This document shows, piece after piece, positions 1 to 6,046 of a stretch of 9,707 bases of DNA. The DNA comes from Desulfobacteraceae bacterium. GTDB lineage: Bacteria > Desulfobacterota > Desulfobulbia > Desulfobulbales > Desulfobulbaceae. Each line of letters starts with the position of its first letter. Positions within the stretch are counted from its first letter, which is position 1. The position numbers and the translations under genes are program-made. A model generated the notes under the pieces. It made no database searches. It was not told where the DNA came from and was given only the letters and a program-made list of their open reading frames with translations. Where the stretch lies: NCBI GenBank assembly GCA_022837185.1, contig JALHJD010000097.1:1-9707 (forward strand). The letters run 5' to 3'.

Positions 1-658
1 CGAGCAGCACCGCGTAGCCCAGGCCGCCGACGACAACCAGGGCCATCAGCGTGCCCATGATCAGCGGCGAGCCGGTGAGCCCCGCCACGTTGTCGCTGTA
101 GGTGGAGAAGCCGGCGTTGCAGAAGGCGGAGACAGAATGAAACAGTGCAAAATAAGCCGCTTTGCCCGGAGGAAATTCATGGCTCCAATGCAGGAAGAAT
201 AAAAGAAAACCGGCGGTTTCAGCCATGATAGTGAAAAGAATAATTGTTTTGACGACTTGAAGGATGTCCTCTCGGGGAGTATGAGCGAATATATCCTGCA
301 GGGCCATCCGCTGCCTGAAGGTGATGCTCCGGCCGATGGCCCTGAACAGCATGACCGACACAGTCATGACGCCGAGACCGCCGATCTGGATCAATACCAG
401 GATGACCCACTGACCGAATTGACTGAAAAAAGTCCCGGTATCCACCACAACCAGGCCCGTGACACATACCGCTGAAGTGGCGGTAAACAACGCATCGATA
501 AAAGAGATATATCCCCCCTCGGTTGCGGCGGGTAATTTAAGCAGGATTGCCCCGGTTATAATGACCCCCATAAAGCTGAATGCCACCATGGGTGCGGGGT
601 GAAAATCGAAGAATCGAAACAGGGAGTTCCTGTTCAGGAATTGTTTGTTTTTTGTCAT
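1..658 (-). CDS. TrkH/KtrB-type potassium transporter subunit, N-terminal half (cut by window edge)
   Basis: This is the channel-forming membrane subunit of a Trk/Ktr potassium uptake system, which normally works with a cytoplasmic NAD-binding TrkA/KtrA partner not seen here. Reading from ATG at 656-658, 219 codons are visible before the left edge; the family is usually about 440-490 residues. Two selectivity-filter loops typical of the family are readable: TSAVCVTGL at about residues 61-69 and SAFCNAGF at about 177-184, each flanked by hydrophobic segments (about 23-41, 84-105, 136-156, 197-218). An in-frame TGA lies 4 bases upstream of this ATG (662-664), so the start is fixed unless a non-ATG codon is used. 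No strong Shine-Dalgarno is visible. The 5' half is clearly less GC-rich than the genes to the right. Family assignment is confident; Trk versus Ktr subtype is not resolved. Confidence 0.93.
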   Translation of the reverse strand, partial: MTKNKQFLNRNSLFRFFDFHPAPMVAFSFMGVIITGAILLKLPAATEGGYISFIDALFTATSAVCVTGLVVVDTGTFFSQFGQWVILVLIQIGGLGVMTVSVMLFRAIGRSITFRQRMALQDIFAHTPREDILQVVKTIILFTIMAETAGFLLFFLHWSHEFPPGKAAYFALFHSVSAFCNAGFSTYSDNVAGLTGSPLIMGTLMALVVVGGLGYAVLL

Positions 659-691
659 TATTCAATGGACGAAATATTCGATAAGGGAGGC

Positions 692-697
692 ATTATA
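692..697 (-). promoter_or_regulatory. -10 box for the TrkH/KtrB gene
   Basis: On the minus strand this reads TATAAT, a perfect -10 hexamer, 33 bases before the ATG at 658. The best -35 match at 17-bp spacing is CTGGTA (3 of 6), so the promoter would be weak or activator-dependent. The predicted leader is about 25-30 bases. Confidence 0.5.
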
Positions 698-761
698 CAT
701 CCATTTACCGAAATTACCAGGGGCGTGCGATATCCCGGCAGCCCTGCTCAAGACAGCACGG

Positions 762-798
762 CCGGTCAAAGGGGCCTGCATCAAGCAGGCATGACCGG
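762..798. repeat. Two-part hairpin in the intergenic region
   Basis: CCGGTCA (762-768) pairs perfectly with TGACCGG (792-798). Inside it GCCTGC (774-779) pairs with GCAGGC (785-790) around the loop ATCAA. The two stems are separated by AAGGG on one side and a single A on the other. No T-run follows on either strand, so a classical intrinsic terminator is not supported. It lies about 65 bases upstream of the TrkH -10 box and about 200 bases past the end of the PilZ gene. It could be an RNA structure ending or protecting the PilZ transcript, or a protein binding site. Nothing else recognisable was seen in the 341-base gap 659-999 apart from this, the -10 box and a weak terminator candidate. Confidence 0.55.
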
Positions 799-904
799 AT
801 TATATATCTTATGCGTCCAACATACTGGTCCTGTGTTGCAAAAATCCGCTGAGAGAGTGTAACCATACCATTTCCGGCGACTTCTCTTCATTATTCAAAG
901 GATG

Positions 905-933
905 AAAAAATTGCCTCGCAGGGGATTTGCAAT
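905..933 (-). terminator. Weak intrinsic terminator candidate after the PilZ gene
   Basis: On the minus strand ATTG pairs with CAAT and an inner CCT pairs with AGG around GCG, with a 7-base bulge on the 5' side, followed directly by six T residues. It lies about 70 bases downstream of the PilZ stop. The stem is short, so this is only a candidate. Confidence 0.3.
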
Positions 934-999
934 AAACAGGGTCCAGTCAACAATGAACAGGGATGCAGAGAGGGGAGGAGAAAATGTCTTTGTGGATAG

Positions 1000-1380
1000 T
1001 TATTCAGGGAGGCCGTATTTTTTGGCGACGAGATCCAGCATCCGTTTTTCCAGGGCGGAAAGATTGACAAACTGCAGTCCGTATCGCTTCGGCGGGTCAC
1101 CGCCGTCATTGCCGTGCGGATTTGCCGCCCGGGTGTAGACAACACGCGCCAGAAGCGACCGCAGGACAATGCGTTTTTCTTGCGAGAGAAGGTCGAACAT
1201 AATCACTTCCTCCGGCAGGTTCTTTTCCTTGCCCGCCAGATGCAACCCTGCCCCGTTGCTGTTCAAATCAACAACGTTTGCCATGCTGTAGCCGTTCTCA
1301 CCTTGAATGGCGGCAAACAGGGCATCTTTCATTCTGTAGCGAACGAGAGACCGCTTTTCCATTGCTTGGGCTGGGAACAT
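1000..1380 (-). CDS. PilZ domain protein (cyclic di-GMP binding candidate)
   Basis: This 126-residue protein is essentially a single PilZ domain, a small beta-barrel that typically binds cyclic di-GMP and alters motility, adhesion or secretion through partner proteins. The RxxxR element is present as R10-S-L-V-R14. The second motif, normally (D/N)xSxxG, appears as D38-L-N-S-N-G43, with Asn where Ser is expected. The C-terminal pattern YGLQFVNLS (about 100-108), followed by a helix, is typical of the family. The start at 1380 is supported by GGAG 8 bases upstream; a second Met at residue 7 has no comparable site. It is cytoplasmic and alone, with its own promoter candidates upstream. The motif variation leaves actual cyclic di-GMP binding uncertain; the domain call itself is good. 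Confidence 0.85.
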   Translation of the reverse strand: MFPAQAMEKRSLVRYRMKDALFAAIQGENGYSMANVVDLNSNGAGLHLAGKEKNLPEEVIMFDLLSQEKRIVLRSLLARVVYTRAANPHGNDGGDPPKRYGLQFVNLSALEKRMLDLVAKKYGLPE

Positions 1381-1444
1381 GGCGCCTTCTCCACAAATTC
1401 AGGCAAATTGACGACAGTTGACAATGTGTGTCGAAATCAATTCG

Positions 1445-1473
1445 ATTATAAGCCAATCGCCTCTCCGACACAA
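1445..1473 (-). promoter_or_regulatory. Promoter candidate for the PilZ gene
   Basis: On the minus strand TTGTGT (1468-1473) is followed after exactly 17 bases by TATAAT (1445-1450). This would give a leader of about 58 bases to the ATG at 1380. A second perfect TATAAT lies upstream at 1480-1485 without a clear -35 at standard spacing. Further up are A/T runs (1517-1551) that could act as UP elements. The stretch 1420-1560 is the most AT-rich in the window. Between 1381 and 1700 I see only these promoter elements and, on the plus strand, an exact TTGACA at 1623-1628 that may belong to a uvsE promoter, though no good -10 follows at 16-18 bp. Confidence 0.5.
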
Positions 1474-1700
1474 GAAAACATTATACAATCTGACTATAAA
1501 TTAAACATACTGTCAAAAAAATAAACGCACCGTTGCACAAAAAATAAAAAAACGGACCCTTTCTGCGGCCGGCTGGAAACAATGACCGGCGGAAATGTGG
1601 CGCCGGTCCGGCCGCCTTGTGCTTGACACGCCGCTCCGGATGGTGTTCAGTTCCGGGGCGAGCGAGTCCCGACAACCCAACCCCCCGGAACATATACTGC

Positions 1701-2603
1701 ATGCTGCGCCTTGGCCTCTGCTGCCTCTTCCGAGCCCAGCCCATCAAGTTCAGGCAGACAACGGCAAAGGCCCTGCGGGCGCTGCCGCGCGACGAACAGC
1801 TGCGCCGCCTCTCATCCCTGTGCCTGCACAACGTGGCCGCCGTGCGGGAGGCCCTGCACTTTCTCGCCGGCCACGGCATCGGCGCCTACCGCATCCCTTC
1901 CCCCCTTTTTCCCCGCGCCACTCATCCGGAGATCGGTTATACGGTCGCCGACCTGCCGGAAAGCAGGGCGATCCGCCGGATCTGCTCGCAAATCCGGGCA
2001 TTCCGGAAAAAGAATGATATCCGCCTGAGCCTGCATCCCGACCAGTTCAATGTCCTGTCTTCTCCAAGGGAAGAGGTGGTTGCCAATACCATCCGGGAGC
2101 TGGAATACCAGGGCGACCTGGCCGAGCTGCTGGACGCCGAAGTCATCAATCTGCACGCCGGCGGCAGCTACGGCGACAAGCAACAGGCCCTGCGGCGGCT
2201 GGAAAAAAATTTTCACCGCCTGTCCGCGAAGGTCCGCGGCCGACTGACCCTGGAAAACGACGACAGCTCCTTCACCCCGTCCGATCTGCTGCCCGTCTGC
2301 CGCAGGCTCTCCCTCCCCTTCATCTATGACGTGCACCATCACCGCTGCCTGCCCGACGATCTGGGCACCGAGCAAGCAACCGACCTCTGTATGGCCCACT
2401 GGCACGCCCTGGGCCGGGAGCCCTATTTTCACCTTTCCTCGCCGAAAAACGGCTGGCAGAACGGCTCGCCGAAACCGCACGCCGATTATATTGATCCGGC
2501 CGACTTTCCCGCCTGCTGGCGGGATGTGCATGCGACCATCGATGTCGAGGCCAAGGCCAAGGAACTGGCCGTCCTGCGCCTCAGGGAGGATCTCGGCCTG
2601 TGA
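1701..2603 (+). CDS. uvsE: UV damage endonuclease (UvsE/UVDE)
   Basis: This 300-residue TIM-barrel nuclease nicks DNA 5' to UV photoproducts and other lesions, starting an excision repair route independent of UvrABC. The typical family opening is MLRLGLCCLFRAQPIKFR, which fixes the start at 1701 rather than the longer in-frame ATG at 1617; the spacer has only a weak GGAA. Metal-site residues can be placed by analogy with the Thermus thermophilus enzyme: H112 (LHPDQF), H152 (LHAGG), E185 (LENDD), D210 and H213 (YDVHHH), H244 (FHLSSPK), H260 and E283 (DVEAKAK). The position two before H244, where the Thermus enzyme has a carboxylated lysine, is Tyr242. The length matches the family. It is first in a probable operon, with 18 bases to the next gene. 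Confidence 0.93.
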   Translation: MLRLGLCCLFRAQPIKFRQTTAKALRALPRDEQLRRLSSLCLHNVAAVREALHFLAGHGIGAYRIPSPLFPRATHPEIGYTVADLPESRAIRRICSQIRAFRKKNDIRLSLHPDQFNVLSSPREEVVANTIRELEYQGDLAELLDAEVINLHAGGSYGDKQQALRRLEKNFHRLSAKVRGRLTLENDDSSFTPSDLLPVCRRLSLPFIYDVHHHRCLPDDLGTEQATDLCMAHWHALGREPYFHLSSPKNGWQNGSPKPHADYIDPADFPACWRDVHATIDVEAKAKELAVLRLREDLGL

Positions 2604-2621
2604 ACGTCAAGGGAGGGGGAT

Positions 2622-3074
2622 ATGGACAGGCTCCAGCTGCGGGATAAAATCGGAGAACTCCTCACCGGCCGGCGCCTGGCGGTACTGGCCATCAGCGACC
2701 GGGGCCGGCCCTATGCCAGCCTTGTCGCCTTTACCGCCGACGACGACCTGCTGGCCCTGTATTTCGCCACCAGCCGGGAAACGAACAAGTACGCCAACCT
2801 GAGGGCCGACCCCCGGGTGGCCCTGCTCATCGACAGCCGGAGCAACAGGGCGGAAGACCTGCAGCAGGCCGCGGCGCTTACCGTGCCGGGCGCAGCTGGG
2901 GAGCTCGAAGGAGATGAGAAGAAAAGGCACGGCACCCGTTTCCTGGCCCGGCACCCTTCCCGGCGGGAATTCATCGAAGCGCCGTCCACCGCATTGTTTG
3001 CGGTCCGGGTGGAGCAATACAAGTATGTTTCCTCCTTCCAGGAGGTATTCGTCTATCTGCCGGCAGCGGAGTAA
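2622..3074 (+). CDS. Pyridoxamine 5'-phosphate oxidase-like FMN-binding split-barrel protein
   Basis: This 150-residue protein has the single-domain PNPOx-like split-barrel pattern: an N-terminal helix, then strands LAVLAISDRGRPYASLV (19-35) and LLALYFATSRETNKYANL (43-60), then DPRVALLID (63-71). Such proteins usually bind FMN, F420 or heme as dimers and reduce or sense small molecules; the substrate cannot be read from the sequence. It is too divergent to call a vitamin B6 biosynthetic PdxH. The start is well supported by the purine-rich GGGAGGGGG at 2611-2619 just before ATG. It lies 18 bases after uvsE and is probably co-transcribed with it. A role in oxidative or damage response is inferred from context only. 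Confidence 0.85.
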   Translation: MDRLQLRDKIGELLTGRRLAVLAISDRGRPYASLVAFTADDDLLALYFATSRETNKYANLRADPRVALLIDSRSNRAEDLQQAAALTVPGAAGELEGDEKKRHGTRFLARHPSRREFIEAPSTALFAVRVEQYKYVSSFQEVFVYLPAAE

Positions 3075-3185
3075 CCCCCTCCGGCGCCGCCCCCCGGCAG
3101 GCGCAGGGAAATTTGACGTCCCCGCCTCTATCGCCGCGGTGGAAAAGAACGCAAGCATAACTTCGGCCCGGGAGGGCAATGGACA

Positions 3186-3734
3186 ATGAACCTGATCCGC
3201 CCCGCACTGCTCATTCTCTGCCTGCTGCCGCTGGCCGGCTGCGCCGGCGCAAGGCACCACCCCCCTCTGCCGACCGTGGCACATGTCGACCTGGAGAAAT
3301 ATGCCGGCCGGTGGTACGAGATAGCCCGCTACCCCCATTGGTTCGAAAAAGGTTGCGCGGCGGTCACCGCCGACTATGCCCTGCGGGACGACGGGACCCT
3401 GGAGGTCGTCAACCGGTGTGTTCTTGCCGACAAGGGGGGAAAAATCAAGCAGGCCGTCGGTCGAGCCAAAGTGGTCGACCCCGCAACCAACGCCCGGCTG
3501 AAGGTCTCGTTCTTCCGGCCCTTTTACGGCGACTACTGGATACTCAAGCTTGACCCCGGCTACCACTATGTTGTGGTCGGCGCACCGTCCAGAAAATATC
3601 TCTGGATACTTGCCAGAACTCCGCAACTGGAGCCGGACCTGCTGCAGCAGCTCATCAGCGAAACCGGCCGGCTGGGATTTGACCCCGGCCGCCTCATCAT
3701 GACCGATCAGCGCATCAACATCCGCCGGGATTGA
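3186..3734 (+). CDS. Bacterial lipocalin, outer-membrane lipoprotein (Blc-like)
   Basis: This 182-residue lipocalin begins with a lipoprotein signal peptide whose lipobox is L16-A-G-C19. Ala at +2 suggests sorting to the outer membrane by the Lol rule. The signature GRWYEIAR (41-48) and the following YPHWFEKG are typical of the Blc/apolipoprotein D group, which binds fatty acids or lysophospholipids and is linked to envelope stress. Late motifs YWILKLDPGYHYVVVG (117-132) and the C-terminal helix are present, and the length is normal. Cys57 and Cys78 could form a disulfide across neighbouring strands. GGAGGG at 3171-3176, 9 bases upstream, supports the ATG at 3186 over an out-of-frame ATG at 3179. 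It lies 111 bases after the PNPOx-like gene, so co-transcription with it is possible but not certain. Confidence 0.92.
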   Translation: MNLIRPALLILCLLPLAGCAGARHHPPLPTVAHVDLEKYAGRWYEIARYPHWFEKGCAAVTADYALRDDGTLEVVNRCVLADKGGKIKQAVGRAKVVDPATNARLKVSFFRPFYGDYWILKLDPGYHYVVVGAPSRKYLWILARTPQLEPDLLQQLISETGRLGFDPGRLIMTDQRINIRRD

Positions 3735-3742
3735 TGGGAGGA

Positions 3743-3755
3743 CCGGAGCGTCCGG
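3743..3755. repeat. Small hairpin after the lipocalin gene
   Basis: CCGGA (3743-3747) and TCCGG (3751-3755) form a perfect 5-bp stem with a 3-base loop, 8 bases past the lipocalin stop. No T-run follows, so it may stabilise or end the transcript but is not a classical intrinsic terminator. Confidence 0.3.
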
Positions 3756-3841
3756 CCCCGCCGACCCGGCCGAACGCCTGTTCCGGAACATCAGCGCCAC
3801 AGCCCCGGACCCGGTCTCCCCCCCAATGACGACGGTGGCAA

Positions 3842-4015
3842 TCAGATTTGCCTTGCCGTTTCCCTGGCAACATGAGCGGTGAGGCGGATACCGTATTTTC
3901 GGACCCATTTCCAGACAGTAACCCTGCTCACCCCGAGTATTTTCGCCGCCCTGGTCTGATTGCCGTTCGTCGCCTCCAGGGCCTCGACCAGCGTCCCCTT
4001 TCGCTTCCCGCGCAA
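3842..4015 (-). CDS. Small stand-alone Fis-type helix-turn-helix protein (TTG start)
   Basis: On the minus strand this frame encodes 57 residues, almost all a Fis-family DNA-binding helix-turn-helix (HTH_8 type). It contains LVEALEATNGNQTRAAKILG (9-28), then VSRVTVWKWVRKYGI (29-43), and ends ETARQI. This pattern is normally the C-terminal DNA-binding domain of sigma-54 (NtrC-type) activators. Here no AAA+ domain precedes it: an in-frame TGA at 4040-4042 closes the frame upstream, and a divergent gene starts at 4139. There is no ATG. The TTG at 4013-4015 has AGGA seven bases upstream, a plausible ribosome site. It is therefore either a small autonomous Fis-like regulator or the remnant tail of a lost activator. 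The HTH call is confident; that it is expressed is less so. The surrounding stretch 3735-4138 has no other supported gene. Confidence 0.62.
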   Translation of the reverse strand: MRGKRKGTLVEALEATNGNQTRAAKILGVSRVTVWKWVRKYGIRLTAHVARETARQI

Positions 4016-4057
4016 GTTTTTTTCCTGCGGGGAAGCGCCTCACCCCTGCACCGGGAC

Positions 4058-4086
4058 TGGACGCTGGCGCCAAACTGTGCTACCTT
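4058..4086 (+). promoter_or_regulatory. Promoter candidate for the znuA-like operon
   Basis: TGGACG (4058-4063; 4 of 6 to the -35 consensus) is followed after 17 bases by TACCTT (4081-4086; 3 of 6 to the -10 consensus), about 50 bases before the ATG at 4139. No clear Zur-type palindrome was recognised. This is a weak candidate given by position and spacing only. Confidence 0.22.
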
Positions 4087-4138
4087 AGGCGGACGAAATA
4101 AACATCACTCCGCCCAAGCACCATACGCCCAGGTCGAC

Positions 4139-5053
4139 ATGAAAACGATTTTCCCCCGCTGTGTTCTCCGCCCGCTGTGGCTGTGCCTGCTGGTCCTGGC
4201 CCCCCTGCTCCTTCAGCCCGCGCCGGCCAGGGCGGCCGGTCCCGCGGAGCCCCTGCGCGTCTTTGTCTCCATCCTGCCCCAGGAATATTTTGTCGAGCGC
4301 ATCGGCGGCGACCGGGTGCGGGTGCAGGCACTTGTCAAGCCCGGGCAGGACCCGCACACCTTTGCGCCGACCCCGCAGCAGATGGCGCAGCTCGCCGGCG
4401 CCCGGATCTATTTCCGCATCGGCGTCCCTTTTGAAAACGCCATGATACCCAGGCTCAGCCGCTCCATTCCCGACCTGCGGGTCATCGACCTCCAGGAAGG
4501 CCTGGACTTGCTGGGAGCGGCCGAAAGCCACGACGACCATCATGACCATGGGGATGACCTCGACCCTCATACCTGGCTTGATCCCCTGCTGGCCCTGCGC
4601 CAGGCGGTCCTGATCCGCGATACCCTGATCAGCCTCGACCCGGAGGGCGCCAGAGCGTACACCGCCAATTTCGCCCTCCTGGCCGCCGATCTCCAGGAAC
4701 TCGACCGGACCCTCCGCGAGCTTCTCCAACCCATGGCCGGACGCACAATTTATGTCTTTCATCCGGCCTACGGCTATTTCTGCCGGGCCTACGGCCTGAA
4801 GCAGAAAGCCATCAACCCCGGCGGCAAACAGCCCGGCGCAAGGCAGCTCGCCCGCCTCATCGAGGAGGCGGAAGCGGACAAGATCCGGTTCATTTTTTCC
4901 CAGCCCCAGTTTTCGGAAAAAGCGGCCGCCACCATTGCCCGGTCCATCGGCGCCACGGTGGTGACCCTTGATCCCCTGGCCCGCGACTACCTGGCCAACA
5001 TGCACTCGATCGCCGCCCAACTGGCGGCCTCCTTGCCTGAAAACGGACAATAG
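4139..5053 (+). CDS. ZnuA-like metal-binding periplasmic protein of an ABC transporter
   Basis: This is a 304-residue cluster A-I type solute-binding protein, which captures Zn2+ (or Mn2+) in the periplasm and delivers it to a ZnuBC-type permease. A signal peptide covers about residues 1-32, with cleavage likely after ARA. Probable metal ligands are H73 (DPHTFAPTP), H144 (DPHTWLDP), H208 (FHPAYGYF) and an acid near LDPLARDY (277-284). The short histidine/aspartate-rich loop HDDHHDHGDD (131-140) sits where zinc-specific members carry their His-rich loop, which favours zinc. The frame is open back to 3848, but that extension is not family-like and overlaps the antisense HTH gene; ATG 4139 is followed directly by the signal peptide and preceded by AGG. 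No permease or ATPase gene follows, so it is an orphan here. Sixteen bases separate it from the next gene. Confidence 0.9.
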   Translation: MKTIFPRCVLRPLWLCLLVLAPLLLQPAPARAAGPAEPLRVFVSILPQEYFVERIGGDRVRVQALVKPGQDPHTFAPTPQQMAQLAGARIYFRIGVPFENAMIPRLSRSIPDLRVIDLQEGLDLLGAAESHDDHHDHGDDLDPHTWLDPLLALRQAVLIRDTLISLDPEGARAYTANFALLAADLQELDRTLRELLQPMAGRTIYVFHPAYGYFCRAYGLKQKAINPGGKQPGARQLARLIEEAEADKIRFIFSQPQFSEKAAATIARSIGATVVTLDPLARDYLANMHSIAAQLAASLPENGQ

Positions 5054-5069
5054 AACAGGAGAACGCATC

Positions 5070-5567
5070 ATGGAGAACCTGGAACGCACCCTGCCGGAAC
5101 TCTTTGCCGGCCTGTCGCGAACCGCCGAGCGGAGCCGGTTGTATGCCTTGCGGGCCGTCAAGGACGGCCAGCCCCGGCTGGCAACGCTTTTCCTGGCCCT
5201 GGCCGAGTCCAAGGCCAGGCAGGCCCAGCGCTTCCTGGTGCAGATGCGCGGCGCTGTCGGCCCCACCGCTGAAAACGTCCGCACCGCCTTCGGCACCGAA
5301 CTCCTCGTCGGCATCGACCGGTACCGTGATCTGCTGGGCGAGGCGGAGCAGGCCGGCAGCAAGGCGCTGGCCACCGGCTTTTCCCACAGCATCGAGGTTG
5401 ACCGGCGGACCATGGAACTGCACGAGCGCCTCGATCAGGGAAGCGAAGACGCCGCCTACTCGGTCTGCGACTTCTGCGGCTATATCGCCACCGGTGAACC
5501 CCCGGAGCACTGCCCTGTCTGCACCGCTCCCAGAAACCGCTTCAAGGCCGTCGATTCCGGACCGTGA
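5070..5567 (+). CDS. Rubrerythrin-like protein with degenerate diiron site and intact rubredoxin domain
   Basis: This 165-residue protein has the rubrerythrin layout: a four-helix ferritin-like domain (about 1-122) and a C-terminal rubredoxin-like domain with C133-x2-C136 and C148-x2-C151. True rubrerythrins reduce hydrogen peroxide at a diiron centre in the helical bundle. A gapless alignment by eye to the family pattern (FAGLSRTAERSRLYALRAV against FAGESQARNRY) shows the diiron ligands largely replaced: Glu to Leu15, Glu to Lys48, His to Gln51, Glu to Val80, Glu to Asp111 and His to Thr114; only Glu77 appears kept. It therefore probably does not act as a peroxidase. The cysteine site could still bind Fe or Zn. 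AGGAG at 5057-5061, 8 bases before ATG, supports the start. It overlaps the next gene by 4 bases (GTGA). Confidence 0.85.
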   Translation: MENLERTLPELFAGLSRTAERSRLYALRAVKDGQPRLATLFLALAESKARQAQRFLVQMRGAVGPTAENVRTAFGTELLVGIDRYRDLLGEAEQAGSKALATGFSHSIEVDRRTMELHERLDQGSEDAAYSVCDFCGYIATGEPPEHCPVCTAPRNRFKAVDSGP

Positions 5568-6046
5568 AGATCATCTCCGGCGGACAGACCGGGGCCGACC
5601 GGGCCGCCCTTGACGCGGCCATCGAACTCGGAATCCCCCACGGCGGCTGGCTGCCCCGGGGCCGGAAAACCGAAGACGGGCCCCTGCCCCCGCGCTATGC
5701 CCTGCGGGAGTTGGATTCAGAAAGCTACCGCGACCGCACCGAAAAAAACATCGTCGACAGCGACGGAACCCTGATCGTCTCCTTCGGACCCCTGACCGGC
5801 GGCTCGGCCCTGACCGAAAGCCTGGCGCTGAAGCATGACCGGCCCTGCCTGATTCTCGACCTGGAGCAGGTTTCCCATCCTTCGGCGGTCACGGCATTGG
5901 AAAAATGGATAAAACGGTATAGAATAGAAATCATGAATGTCGCCGGGCCGAGGGCAAGCGGCGAACCGCGCATCTACGAGGCCGTGCGCCGGCTGCTCCT
6001 GACGGTGGACTGGCCGAAACTCTTGCGGAGGAATGATCAGCCATGA
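5564..6046 (+). CDS. Putative molybdenum carrier family protein (MoCo-carrier/SLOG fold)
   Basis: This 160-residue protein matches the putative molybdenum carrier family, a Rossmann-like nucleotide-binding fold related to the LOG/DprA (SLOG) superfamily. The hallmark N-terminus IISGGQTGADRAALDAA (3-19) is followed by GGWLPRGRKTEDG (27-39), a YRDRTEKNIVDSDGTLI stretch (55-71) and GGSALTESLA (79-88), and the length is normal. Binding of molybdopterin is known only for a related algal protein; nucleotide binding or processing is equally possible. The start is GTG at 5564, overlapping the stop of the rubrerythrin-like gene by 4 bases with no separate strong ribosome site, so translation is probably coupled. 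Its own stop overlaps the start of the next gene by 4 bases (ATGA). Confidence 0.85.
   Translation: MKIISGGQTGADRAALDAAIELGIPHGGWLPRGRKTEDGPLPPRYALRELDSESYRDRTEKNIVDSDGTLIVSFGPLTGGSALTESLALKHDRPCLILDLEQVSHPSAVTALEKWIKRYRIEIMNVAGPRASGEPRIYEAVRRLLLTVDWPKLLRRNDQP

Noticed and set aside
599..862. 87-residue plus-strand open frame
   Set aside because: It begins inside the antisense of the potassium channel gene and runs through its promoter and the hairpin; no recognisable domain.
659..900. c-di-AMP or c-di-GMP riboswitch upstream of the potassium channel gene
   Set aside because: I looked for the conserved cores on the minus strand and did not find them; the -10 box lies too close to the gene for a long leader.
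984..1067. 27-residue plus-strand frame with a strong GGAGG upstream
   Set aside because: It lies antisense to the end of the PilZ gene, is very short and resembles nothing known; the purine-rich site is probably chance.
1617..1700. 28-residue N-terminal extension of UvsE
   Set aside because: The family begins at the MLRLGL motif; the extension is not conserved-looking and contains the upstream promoter-like TTGACA.
2607..4073. Long 488-residue open frame on the minus strand
   Set aside because: It lies opposite the PNPOx-like, lipocalin and Fis-HTH genes, has no recognisable domain and an unnatural Gly/Arg/Pro-rich composition. It is a GC-driven shadow frame; the real minus-strand signal is in a different frame (3842-4015).
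3848..4138. 97-residue N-terminal extension of the ZnuA-like protein
   Set aside because: It would bury the signal peptide inside the protein and overlaps the antisense HTH; ATG 4139 directly precedes a normal signal sequence.
4080..4138. Zur box upstream of the znuA-like gene
   Set aside because: No AT-rich palindrome like known Zur sites was visible.
4085..5413. 442-residue minus-strand open frame
   Set aside because: It mirrors the znuA-like and rubrerythrin-like genes and shows no family motifs; shadow of high-GC coding DNA.
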